Below, in pieces: positions 25,050 through 37,981 of a stretch of 64,000 nucleotides of DNA. The stretch spans positions 3,423,383 through 3,487,382 of the forward strand of contig CM022668.1 in the NCBI GenBank assembly GCA_012295275.1, written 5' to 3'. The translations under genes were made by a program, and so were the position numbers. This DNA comes from Chrysomallon squamiferum (lineage: Eukaryota > Mollusca > Gastropoda > Neomphalida > Peltospiridae). Each line of letters opens with the position of its first letter. Position 1 is the stretch's first letter. The notes beneath the pieces were generated by a model that was given only the letters and a program-made list of their open reading frames with translations, did no database searches and had not been told where the DNA came from.

Positions 25050-28000
25050 AAACGAAAAAAGAAATTAATAAAATTATAATAATAATAGATATGTTTGAAT
25101 TTATTTATGATATTTAATCATTTTGAATCTTTACTTTGAATGTAAATGACCAAATGCTGAAATATAAAAAATAAAATAATGTTAAGTTGAATAAAACAAT
25201 TATGTAAATAAATAAAGAAAAAAAAAACTGAGAAAAAAAGAGTACTTTAATAATAATAATAATAATAATAATAATTTAAATTATAATCTTAAATTATTAA
25301 AATAAAAAGACTTTGAATGCAGCTTTCACAACCAAAATTAGTTCATTATAAAAACATGATTATGTCTTTCCTAGAAATGCATTTGTGCTTAACACATGAT
25401 ATGTCAAAATTACAAATTTAGTCTATTTCCAAATCTAACATCCTATGGTCAAACATCACCTGCACTAATTAAAGCTTTACATATGTTCTGTTTGAATAAG
25501 TCGATGAAATTATCTTTCCATGGTTTGAATGGAATGGTCACAATTATTTTTAAACATCTACTATGGAATTGAGCAGTAAAGTATTTCATGCTGCCAGATA
25601 TTTCATGCTTTCTCTGTGGCACTAAGCCCTTCCCTCTTCAGATGCCCATTAAGGGAAACTTATGAAAAATTTAAAATAAGAAAGATAAATTTATGTTTAA
25701 AATAATTTTTTCTTCATTATGGAACAAACTCTGGACTGAGACCCAGAAAGTCACATGTATCTGTTCTTCTATACAAGCCAATAACAAACACAGCACAGTA
25801 TAAAAAAATAATATGTATAAACAAATTTACATATAGTACAATAACAGAGTGATAATGACTATTTACAGATGAAACTGACAGGTCTATCTGTTTTCTATTT
25901 ACAAAGAAACATGTAAGCTGATTGGACAATAGACCTATGTACAAAAACAACAGTTATTTCTAATGGATAATGAAAAATATTTACATCTGTTATGGAAACA
26001 TAAGAGTTTATCACTCACTTTCTCACAATTCTGATATTCTGAAAAACGCTTGACAAAAGGTATTGTAAAACAAAAAAATATATATATTTTTTTTTATCAT
26101 TTTTATTAATATTTACAGTTTATTTAATGATGGATGTTAATTCCATTAAAAATTAATTTAGAAAGAACAAAAATAAAAAAAACGACCAGGAAATATTTAT
26201 AATAAATTCTATTATTTGTACAAATTATTAAAGTGAGTTAAAAATATTCTCTGCTTGAACTCTCATCTATTTTTCCAGTCAAATACATTTCATCATGAAA
26301 ATCAAACCAGTAAGAAAGCTTAGATTCAGTTCCTACAGACACTGACCTGCACTGTTAAAACTGAGATGATTAATAAATGCTGTATCAAGTCTGCCTGATT
26401 TCAACACTTGTTATAATTAAATTCTGTTTATTAACAACATGCACCTTTGTGAAGATGAGGAAAATTACTAGGATATTACTTGGAGAGGATGTGAAAACCA
26501 TGCATCCTGTCACAACATTACTAAAAGCCTGACACAGCATGAACAATGGCTTGCATGTTTTCAAAACAAGTATGAATTATTTTCCTTCCTTGTTGGAAAA
26601 ATAAGTAAAAAGATAATAATTTCCATTAGAAAAAATGTTTTTTTTTTCCAGCAACATCAAACAAACCTCTCAGATGTGTTTTTAACAAAAGAATATTCAT
26701 TCACCTTTTTGTTTTTCAACTACAGAGAAACAAGGAACAAAAAATAATAAAAAATATGAAAAGAGGGGAAAGAAAAGAAGATATTTTGGTTTTGCTAAAA
26801 AATATACTAGAAAACAAGGTATGAAAATGATGGGCTAACAGAAGAGGCTAACAACATGGTGATTACGTGACAAAAAGTAAATAAAAAATAATCATTTATT
26901 TTTACTGCCCTTTTTCTCTGACCCTGACAGAATAATAAAGTAAATATGTAACAATTTAAACTATAAATAAAGTAAATTTGTAACAATTTAAAATACAAAT
27001 AAAATAAACGTCAAAAAGTTTAATTTCATTGTGACCTTTACTTATCAACACATTTTCAACTGATGCATAGAAATATGTCAAATATCACAGATTTTCATCT
27101 GAAACCACACACTGTCAACCTGCACGTACAATAACAACATGTATTAAACACAGTACATTTCCAGATGTTACCAGAATAAAATGTTAAATAATGGAAGAAA
27201 AGTATATAAAAACAAAATTTAAAAATGTAACTAAGTAATATTAAGATTATATACAATATAAAATATTCTGCTGTTAATAATTCTGAGATGAAATTTAATT
27301 CAAACAGTTATATCCCATCATCAGATATAAGTGATGTGTATTATCTAATTTTGTGTGTATGTATTTATTTTTTGTCATCAGTACATATTGTGACCTTATA
27401 TATTTAAATAAATTTATTGTCCAGCAAAAACTACATCTTTTAATTCTCTGTTGTGTTGTTTGTATATGTCTTTTTCTTCTGCTGCCAATAAAACATTGGT
27501 GGGTGAATCACATGGAACAGTGAAGTCAAAGCTTGGCAAAATCTCGTAAAAACAATTCACAATACAAAATAACTCAAAACAAGTTTTGGAAAACAATGTT
27601 ATAATGAGAAAAAAATGGATTTTTATTTATGAAAGTCAAGAATGGTTGGCAGTTTTTCTAAAAGACTTTTAATTAATTCAATCTCATTTTTAGAGCCATC
27701 ATGTAGTTTTTCTAAAACCTGTTAATCCATCAGTGATTTATTTGTTTTATATGAAATCTTTTAACTCTGTTGTTTCATTTGTTCATGTCCTTTTTGTCTG
27801 CTGCCACAAAACAGTCTTCTGATTTGAAGATCATGGAATGTGTTTTCTTGATGTAGCCTTTCTACACATTTGTAACAATAACATTAACTTTTTACATCTT
27901 CCAAGTCTTGTCACATTTTACTGCCTCTTTAGTTTTATTTTTTTACCTTTTTTCAACTTGTTCTATAGCCACAACTTTCTCAATGTCATTGAACACGGAT

Positions 28001-28520
28001 TGACATTTTTCACTGTTTTTTCACTGTTTTCACATTAAAATGCCTGTTTTTGGAAGATGGATTTTAGAAAGAAAGAAATTGTCCCAGATATACATATTTA
28101 TGAAAGCCCAGATTTCATGATATATTTATAATATACAATAGTTATACACACAAAGCAGCTTCATAATATAAAAATGTATTCTGGAATGTTCCTTGCCATT
28201 GGTCAGTTAGCACCCTTGTTTCTCACCATGACATCACTCACTGACAATTTTAAAATATTCACTGTATTAAGACACAGTATGGAATCCAGAATGTGCTCAC
28301 ACAATTTCACTTTAAATAGCAGTTAAGATATTTCCTTTTCATTTTGGCAGGATATTGTGTTGGTGCTCTGGAAATGGGGGTGGAAGCACGACCAGTAACC
28401 AATGTGTTTAATTCCACACAGAAAAGGATCTTGGTTACAGCACCAATAAGAAAAACAAAAATTCTAATGTTCGACTTGAAAAAAAAAAAAAAAAAAAAAA
28501 AATGCATGAATTTTGTTTGG
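24701..28520 (-). other. Downstream of the semaphorin stop codon: 3' UTR and/or flank
   Basis: CpG-poor, AT-rich sequence without a supported gene. (AAT)n at 24,991-25,048 and 25,247-25,275; a diverged ~85-bp duplication (27436-27520 and 27757-27840); poly-T on the - strand (A-run 28,479-28,502) just after the stop codon. Reverse-strand poly(A) signals exist (e.g. AATAAA read from 27418 to 27413) but I cannot decide the true 3' end. Confidence 0.4.
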
Positions 28521-28867
28521 CTACAAATAAACTTTGTTTGATTTAGTCACATGTTTTGTTTCCATCTCACTATTCAACTTTCCTGTTGACTTCATGTTTA
28601 CAAAATAGTTGACAGTCTTGGGTGCTTCAGGAACGAAGTAGGTGTGGTCGCCTGATGACAGGCGGTTAGACCGCTTGCTTAGTGAAATGTTACGTTCGTG
28701 GAAGGGAGAGTCGATGTTGCGCGACGCACGACACTGAGCCACTTTGTATCCAATGATAAAACCAACAATAATGGAGAGAACAACTGACATGACAACCGCA
28801 ATTGCCAACATTTCTGCAGTCCCAAAACCTGATGCCATGTAGGTCTTTTGTTCTTCAACTTCAGGTC
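28521..28867 (-). CDS. Sema1a: Semaphorin exon 17 (membrane helix, cytoplasmic tail, stop)
   Basis: 347 nt, phase 1 in. [20 protein letters not shown] leads into the helix [20 protein letters not shown], then a basic, Ser-rich tail of about 75 residues ([20 protein letters not shown]...) ending SNKVYL. The final VYL fits a class II-like PDZ-binding end. Confidence 0.9.
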
Positions 28868-31390
28868 CTGAAAATAATCAAAATATATGTATTAAAATAA
28901 ATGGAAAATTAACAAAACAAAATCCAGTCAAAAGTCTCTCAATTGTTGGCCAAATGCTTGAAATCCTATGTTTGATGTTAATTAATATGAGTGAAGAGAT
29001 GAATGATGTTTGGAAGTTGATGATCATTTCAGGTACTTAAGCAGAACTAATTATTTCAGTTTTTACGGATCAGAATTAATTGTGTTTGTTATTTTTAATT
29101 ATACGTCACTGGAACAGCTACTGAAAGTCATGTATTTAATATAACATCACTGTTTGTGTGTGTGTGTGCAGTTATGATACCTGGCTTGAACACACATAAA
29201 CCTAATAATAATGAATTAACAGGTTCTTGCTTGATTTTCTTCTTTCTTAATTCTAATAAATTCATTTGTTTACTTTAAAAATAAATTTTGAAAATTATCA
29301 TAAACATAAAGTAACAAAAATAACTGTTTCATTAATTACAACCAGTCAGAAATAATCTTATGTTGATGAAGTAAATTCAGCTACAAGTTTGTCTAAATGA
29401 GTATTTGTCTGACAACCAATCACACGGTGTAAACACAGCGGACATTTGTTTTCTACACAGGTTATGCATATTTACCTTGCATTCTACAAAACAAAACACA
29501 AATGTTAACCCCTATATACTGTAAATGCTTGGGTAAATTCCAAACATGATTTCTTATTTACAATATAGATCTAGATTATAATTTTTGAACTCATTAGTTT
29601 CTTTCATTTATATGTTAAAAAAAAATAAAAATAAAAATGTTAAGCTTTATTGTGGGTGGTATATTATCTTTCTAACTGATTCAAAATGTTATTAATTATT
29701 GTTTTTTGTTTTTTTACCCAAAGATACTTATCAATTTACATGAAGGATTTATATGGCAAGACAATACAGCTGCAGCTCATGCAGCCTTTACACAATGGCA
29801 TATTAAAAGAGGTTAAGTTGCTAGTGAAGGGTTTGATATCACTGAAATATGTATCTGAAATTAAGAAGAAAGAGAAGAAAACATAACTGAAATTAAAATT
29901 ATATAGTTTTTGCTGTTTCAGTTGGATAGAGCAGCACTAAAAAGTCAATAGTAACTAGATGTATATGTATTTATTAGGAATTTCCACATTCCTGCCCATT
30001 TACAAAAGGCTGCTATGTGTACTAATATAACTTTAAAATATATATAAAATAAATACAACAATAATAATAAATACTCCCTCAAATCACTTAATAACAATTT
30101 TAAAATTTGTAGTTTATCAGTGTTACTAATGTAAAACTGACCCATCTGCTCAGTATCCTGACACTATTTAAATTGTCTGTGAAACATCAACTAAAACATC
30201 TACTGAGACTACATACTGGCTGGAGTAGAGACTAAGGAAATCATGCACATTAGATATTTACTTATTGAAATACAACAACAATGACAACAATAATAAAACT
30301 AAATATTTGAATTAACATACTAAAAAAAAGCCCAATCCCCCCACGCAAAAAAAAATAAAAAATAAATAGATTAAAATAATAAATAAATAAATAAATCTTT
30401 TTAGATATTATTTTTTTATAACTGAAATATTTCCTAATATCAAAGAAAGACTGCATGCAAGATGAAGCTAACTTTAAGTGATATTTCTATTTTTGTTTGA
30501 AACAGATGCTGAATGTCATTTACAAGATCCAGTTTCAGTGTACTATTTTGTTAACATGAATATTGGTTTCAATATCTAGCTTCTTTGATATCCAACACCT
30601 TCTACCGTTCCTATTTCATTTAGTCATTCATCTCTTTAATCTTTCCTTTCTTTTGTTTTGTTCCTTCTTTCATTTCCCCAGATGTGTAAGTCATTTGATT
30701 TTTTAGTCATTCATTTAGTTGAACTTGTGTTCACATAGTTGTTATAATTTCCTCAACCAAAAGCACAGGCTTTAATAAATGTTAAAATTATTATCATTAT
30801 TTATTTCATTAATTCATTCATTTATCTTTTAAGTTATTCCTAGAAAGCAAGGCTAAAATGCAGCACTAACATGTTAATTATGACAGAGTTACTACAGGTG
30901 ACTACCAAGCACCTCATAACAGCTGAACATTGCCATTGTGAAAGAGGACTACACAAGAACAAGCAGTTTGTCTTACCATTTCCTTGTGAGTTTCCCTCCT
31001 CTCCATAGTGAGAACCCCAGTCATCCTTAGCTGTATCGCGGATCACTGACTCTGTCAGGAAAATAAGCAACTTGTATAATTAATAATGGTGACAAGAAGT
31101 AGAACAAAAAAAGGAATTAATATCAAATCCAAAAATAAAAATAAATGAGAAAAATTAAAAATTAGTTTAATATTGAACAGAAGAAACATAAAATAACTAA
31201 TAACTGAACTGAAGAAAGAAACAAATATGAACCTATAAAAAGAGATGTGAACTAAAAGTTAAAACTCAACAATGGTTTTAAGAAGTGTAGATTAATTCTT
31301 TTTAAATAATATTATTAGTGCATGATATCAAATGTCCATGCTTAATTTTTATCAGATTCTGAAATTCTTCTGTCAGTATATAATTAAATG

Positions 31391-31430
<40 letters not shown>

Positions 31431-34400
31431 GAAGAACTGATTACATGTGATAGACTGATTCAAAATACTGAAAGGAACATGCTGAGTTAGTATAGGATCA
31501 AAAATAAAAAAACTCAAAAATTATAAACTCATGCAGGTTTTAGTTTGATGACAGTTTAGGATTCAGAATTTTATTAATTTATAAACAGGTGGGTGCAAAA
31601 GTAGGTATACAGTAACCATATTTTATTTAAATTAATAAATAAAATAAAAAATATGTTTAATGACACTCAAAATAAAAAAAATGAGTCCAACTAATTTAAT
31701 GTGCTGCTGAATTCACTGATGTGATACTACTGTATACCTACTTTTGCAACCCCCCATATATACTTTTTTTTTTTAAAATTAATTATTTATTTATTTACTT
31801 ATTTATTTTATTATTATTATTTTTACTTTATTTTGAAGTTAAGACTATTATAAATTCTTGTCTATTTTGATTTAGTATTCTTCAATGCCAGATATCATAA
31901 CTAACCATTTTTTAAAATGGATGAGTTTTCCTTGAGTTGTTCTTTAGGAGGTGCTACTGTGGGACACACACACACTCCCGGAAGCTGGGGGGTGAGTGTT
32001 GTGCTAACCATGGTTGGGGCTTTGGCTTTAGAAACAAGAAGAAACAAAACATAAAAAAATGAAAATGAAAACAATAAAACTGAAAATAAAAAATAAATAA
32101 GTGACCCTGTAACCTTATAAAACAAAAGAAGGTAGTGGCAGTCAAAATGTTAAATTTTAAATGTTTTGTTCTGTTATTCAGTTCAGTACAAGCAGACGAA
32201 AGAAAATCAGATTGATGTGTATATTATAGGCATATAAACACTGCTTTGTAAATTATTTTGGAAACATTGGTATTTTTGACATTAGGTGACCAACCTCATA
32301 AAAAAGCATCTAGTGTCAAAACTGTTTACAAAATTAATATTTCTTTAACAAAATCTTCACTATAATAATGATATACAATAAATTCATATATCTAAGAATG
32401 TTTTTCTAACAATCTAATGACAGCAGGAATTGTGACACATTCCAAGTTCTCTGTGAATTGCTGAAGCTTTCATTTTGAATATGTTCTGGTATACTTCTAG
32501 CACTAGCAGAAAAAATTCAGTTGAATATAACTTTTCCTCTGTATGTATACAAAAACAAAATGTGTGCTAGAAAACAATATATTTAATGAATATTTTTTCA
32601 CAAAATGGGTGTATTTTAGCATGCTTAAAGATTCTGTTTTAAAAGCAAATAACAGAAGCAGTTTTAATTCAAAGTGATATAATCTACAGCAGCAGTTCAC
32701 TGTACCAGACCTGCTGTCATCTTGTCAAATTAAATACACTGTTTGCTTCTGCTCATTTTGCTTGGAGTAATCTGAATGGATATTAGGAAGATCTGCCTTT
32801 GCACACAAAATCTGACAACACTGTACAGAGAAGACATGAATGAGACTAGTTACCATTTAGTTTTAATGTTTGGAAATAAAATCAACAAATTTTAAACCTG
32901 TGCATTATTAATCACTACATGCTGCCACTACCTTGAACCTTTCAGTTAGCTGATCAAGACAAACTGATGTGTTATCTTGATAAACTAACAAAAACACAAT
33001 GATGAACTGTTCAACAAATCAACATCATTACAACAAAATTAACATTAATAATCAAAATGGCAACTGCAGGTTGAATATGTCTGGGTTTTGGGTCTTATTT
33101 TGTTTAAACCTAATTGAAATTTCTTTTACACTTCAGAATTAGAAACACATTAATAATAAAATTAGTGTGGTAAATTCTGTAGACATTAGTTCCCCTTGAA
33201 ATTTTTCACCCCATTTATCATTTTCTTAAGGGTGGGGCTTGAATAAATACAGATATTTATATTGCCATGCTTTTAACAATACTACAACATTACAAATAAT
33301 AATAATTATTATAAAATAATATTTTTCAGAATATTACATTATCAATTACTTTTCAAAGTTTAAAACTCAGAATGTAAAATATAGATGCAAATATTAGAAA
33401 AACTTTGTACTGTTTCAAAGTGCTTTATGACATGCATATAAACACTGCTTTGTAAATTATTTTGGAAATATTGGAATATTGACATTAGGTGACCAACCTC
33501 ATAAAAAGGCATCTACTGTCAAAACTGTTTACAATTATTAATTTATTTTCTTTAACAGAATCTTCCCTATAATAATGATATACAATAAATTCATGTTCTG
33601 AATGACATTTTAGAAATAAAATACTGAATGTGCTCTAGTCAGTAGCAACAGAAAATAATACACAGGTAGGCTTGTGAAGGTGATCAAATTGTTTTCTCTT
33701 AATTTACATTAATTTATTGCTCTGATACCTTTTAACAGGGTGAGTCACAGAAAAGAAATACATGGGATAATAAACAGACAACACTGTCATGCAACAAGTA
33801 TCCTGACTGAACTAAGATGAAGATTATTATAATAATTATAAATACCATCATGACAGACCCCATGTACTTCTGCATTCTCTATGTCTTGGAATCTGAAAAC
33901 AAAGGTAATAACGATTATCAACAAAATATTTACATTTCATTCTTCAACTGTTTCTATTTCTTTCTCTCCCCATCTCTAAAACCTCTCTCCAGTTTAATTT
34001 TGAAATTAAGATTTTCAAAAATAACCATAAAAATATTACTGAAATTTGTATTATTAATATCCAGAGACCATCTTAGACTGACCCAGAAAAAATAAACTTC
34101 AAATGTCAGCTAAACATGGTCAACCCTGTCTTGTCTCTAACTGTTCCAGTCTTATGCTTTCTTTTAACCCTTCTCTCATTTGGCTTTTCCTCTCTTTATT
34201 GACTAACTCTATACTGTGTAGACCTACATTTGTCTGTTCCGTCTGTCTATGCGTGAACATTTGAAACTGTCCCATGCACAGTATGGATCCTGTGACGTGA
34301 CACACTCCACACAGGTTTTCTTCTCCTCACATCGATGTAGTGGGATTGAGACAACAGCTGTCTTGGAAACAACGATGAGCTTCTCTTTGCCATCTTTTCT

Positions 34401-34545
34401 AAACAACTTGAGACTGATGACAGGTTGTTTGTCTTTGAACACCTGAATATCCTCAATCACCACTGTGTCTGGCTTCTTTAGTGACCCTGCCTTGTTTACA
34501 GCTTTCAGTACACGCCCATCAACTGGCAAATAAATAAATAAATAA

Positions 34546-34584
<39 letters not shown>

Positions 34585-35681
34585 TAAGTATAATATTAAT
34601 AATAATATTATTTTAAGAACATGAAATTATGGCTATGTATGTTTCACTTTATCCATCTCTCAACCACCCACTAACCAGTCAGTCAGTCAGTCAGTCAGTC
34701 TGTCTGTCTGTCTGTCATTCCCTCTGTCAAATTAAATATCTCAACCTACTTGTTCCAATGAACATGACATCATAGTATCTGTGCACTCCAGGCAGGTGCC
34801 AGTCGACTGCAATCTGAGTGAACTGAGTGCTGTAAATACCAGTAACATACAGTAATCAAAGTACAGTAATCAAAGTACAGTAATCAAAATACAATAATTC
34901 ATCAAAATGCAATAATTCATTAAAATGTTAGTAATAATAATAATAAAAACAAACAAAAAACCATATAAAACCTACAATAAAAAACAACACTACTACTACT
35001 ACTGCTGCTATACTACTTCTACTACTAATAATAATATAAGGTAATTTTAAAATAAATATGAAAGGTAATTATCTTAAAATCCCAAAACTAACAACAACAT
35101 AATTAAACTAATTCATTCCAATGAAAAGTAAAAATTGTTTTCCCTGAACTTTTTCGATTAAAAAAAAATAAATTCTGAACTTAGCATTGCAGGCTGAAAA
35201 TATAGAAAATATTGAGCAAAATTACAGCCAATTTTGTTTTCATCTATATTTAGTTAACATCTGTTTAATTCAATCTAATTAATATCTGTCAAAACTGATA
35301 ATACAGATAATAATGTCATTTTTAAATTGGCTAACCAAATTGATAAATTAAATAAAAAATTACTTCTCCACTGAAATAATATTTAATAGAAAGTGTAACA
35401 AAAGTGTGGTCAATCAGACTTTACAAAGGATGGTCAGTGAGGTGACCAAGCTGACCAATGACACTAATCTAAACTTGTGAAATCACACCTGACTTCTTTC
35501 ACAGCCTCACTCCAAATATGTAAGTGTCATGGCTCCCATTGCCATAACAACACCTGCATTTCTAATGGTACTGTTTTCTCAACAAACATTTCAGGTTTGG
35601 AAACCATCCTGGGGCTACAGCAAGAATAATCTGATTTTGGTGTAGTGGTTTGTGTCATTTATAACTCCCCATACACAAGAA

Positions 35682-35715
<34 letters not shown>

Positions 35716-37947
35716 GCCTAGAATTATGGAAACTGCTGCTGCTAATAACAATAACAAAACTACAACAACAACAACAAACATAATAAAAATAATAATTATA
35801 ATAGTAATTCATTAAATCATAGATAAATAATCATTGTTTTGATGTTTATCATATTTCATTTGATTTGACACTCTACTGATTATGTTAAATAAATAAATTA
35901 AGTCCAGATTTACAATAGTTAATTACTTTTCATTGTGTACACTTCTACATATAAAAGGTGACTTACTCAAAGCTGGCGTGTATTATAAGAGGAGAACCAC
36001 CCATGGCTGGTACAGCCTCGTCCATGAGGGGGTGAGTCTTGATGAAGTCAAGAACTACTTCATTTTTTGTGGAGCTGTTGTTGATACACTGAAGACAAAA
36101 ATCACAATCGTTATTACATATTTCTCTCTGCACATTTTATGGATTGTGCTTCACTGGTGAGAAGCATGATAGACCACAGATTCACAATTCATTAGTGGAT
36201 TCACTAGACTTTTTCAAATTCCAGCTTGAACTCTATGAGTGGTTTATTAATATTGGACATAGTTTCCCGTTATCATTAATGAGAGGTCAAAGGCATCAAG
36301 TGGCCAAATTCTATGACTTCTCATGCTAAATTACAGCAAAAATGTATGATGTATAATTAATATACTTTATATAGTCTGTTTAACATTTCTTGACATGATT
36401 TTACAAGAAAAAGAAAGATATCATTTAGCTGAAATAATTATAATGATACAATCTGCTGATCACATTAAATATTCATTTTCTTTACTTACACAATGGAATA
36501 AAAATATACAGTAATTAACTTTAAATCAAACAACCAAAATCCGATTTCTTTTAAGTTACTAACTTGTCCAGGGTGTGGCTTGGGTGTGACTTCCAAAGGT
36601 ATGGACAGCCAGTTGTGTCTCACTGTTTCCTGTCCTTTGAAATGAGACTGAAACACTTTGATGATGTCAGAATATCTGAATGCACAGACTGCTGAGGCAC
36701 GAATGCTATTTCTAGAAATTTGAAATTATTCAAATATAATTTTTTTTTTTAAAGTTAATAATAAATCACTATTTTAATTTCAACATTATTTAGCAAAGAC
36801 ATGAAACACATACATATTATAAACCATTATTTACTTATTTGTAAATCACCACTACAATATGGTATGTATTATGAGTCAGTAATACAGTTTGTATTTTGAA
36901 TCAGTAATGTGGTATACATAATAAATCAGTAATGTGGTATACATTATAAATCAGTAATGTGGTATACATTATATATCAGTAATGTTTATACATCATAAAT
37001 CATTAATGTGGTATACATTATAAATCAGTAATGTGTTATACATTATAAATCAGTAATGTGTTATACATTATAAATCAGTAATATGTTATACATTATAAAT
37101 CATTAAGTAATGTGGTATACACCATAAATCATTGATGTGGTATACATTATAAATCAGTATATTTTATACATTATAAATCGGTAATATGGTATATATTATA
37201 AAACAGTAATATGGTATATATTATAAATAAGTAATACGGTATTCATTAAAAATGATTAACTCATACTTACTGAGGTGTAGTAAAAACTGCATATATCATG
37301 TCAGTAACACCATTGTTTTTACCTCCTGGTATAAAGTTACCATTTCCAAACTCAGTTGTGCCTTCTGTTAAACAACAATAACAACAGTGTTTACAATAAA
37401 AGCAACAGAATAATAAAGATTATTACTAAACAGAAGAGTTGATGAGCACAGTAATCTTAGAAATGTTTTGTTTCATTGTTATGATTTATTATTAGCCAAA
37501 ATTGGTTACTAGCATTAAGTGAAACAAAGAACTGTTTTGAGATTACATGTTTCAAAGATAAATGAAACTTAATAACTGAGTGTGTGGAACATGCAGACTT
37601 ACGTAATTCATCGAAGTAGAAAGGGTATTCTCCTGGAAGAGAACAGTTCAGTCGAGCTTTGAAAAAGGAAGTCCAAGAAAACTGGTCATATTTTCCTCCA
37701 CGGTCTGACTTACAAACTCTTGCCACTCGAGAGAAAATTGCCTGGAATCAATAAATAGTTCAGTGTTTTGAAATGAAATAAATATTTCATATGAAGAACA
37801 GAATTCAATTTTATTATTTGGTTTGTCTGGTTTCTTACTAATAATAAGAATGAAGGATTTTTTATTATGAATATGGATGATATTATAGTTAGTGAATATA
37901 GATAACAAATAATATACAAACACACTTAGAAACAGCTAGAAATGGAT

Positions 37948-37981
<34 letters not shown>

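Larger units (their letters stand above)
32026..33845 (-). other. Semaphorin intron 14
   Basis: Holds two direct copies of a ~160-bp segment (listed separately); otherwise unremarkable A/T-rich sequence. Confidence 0.5.
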
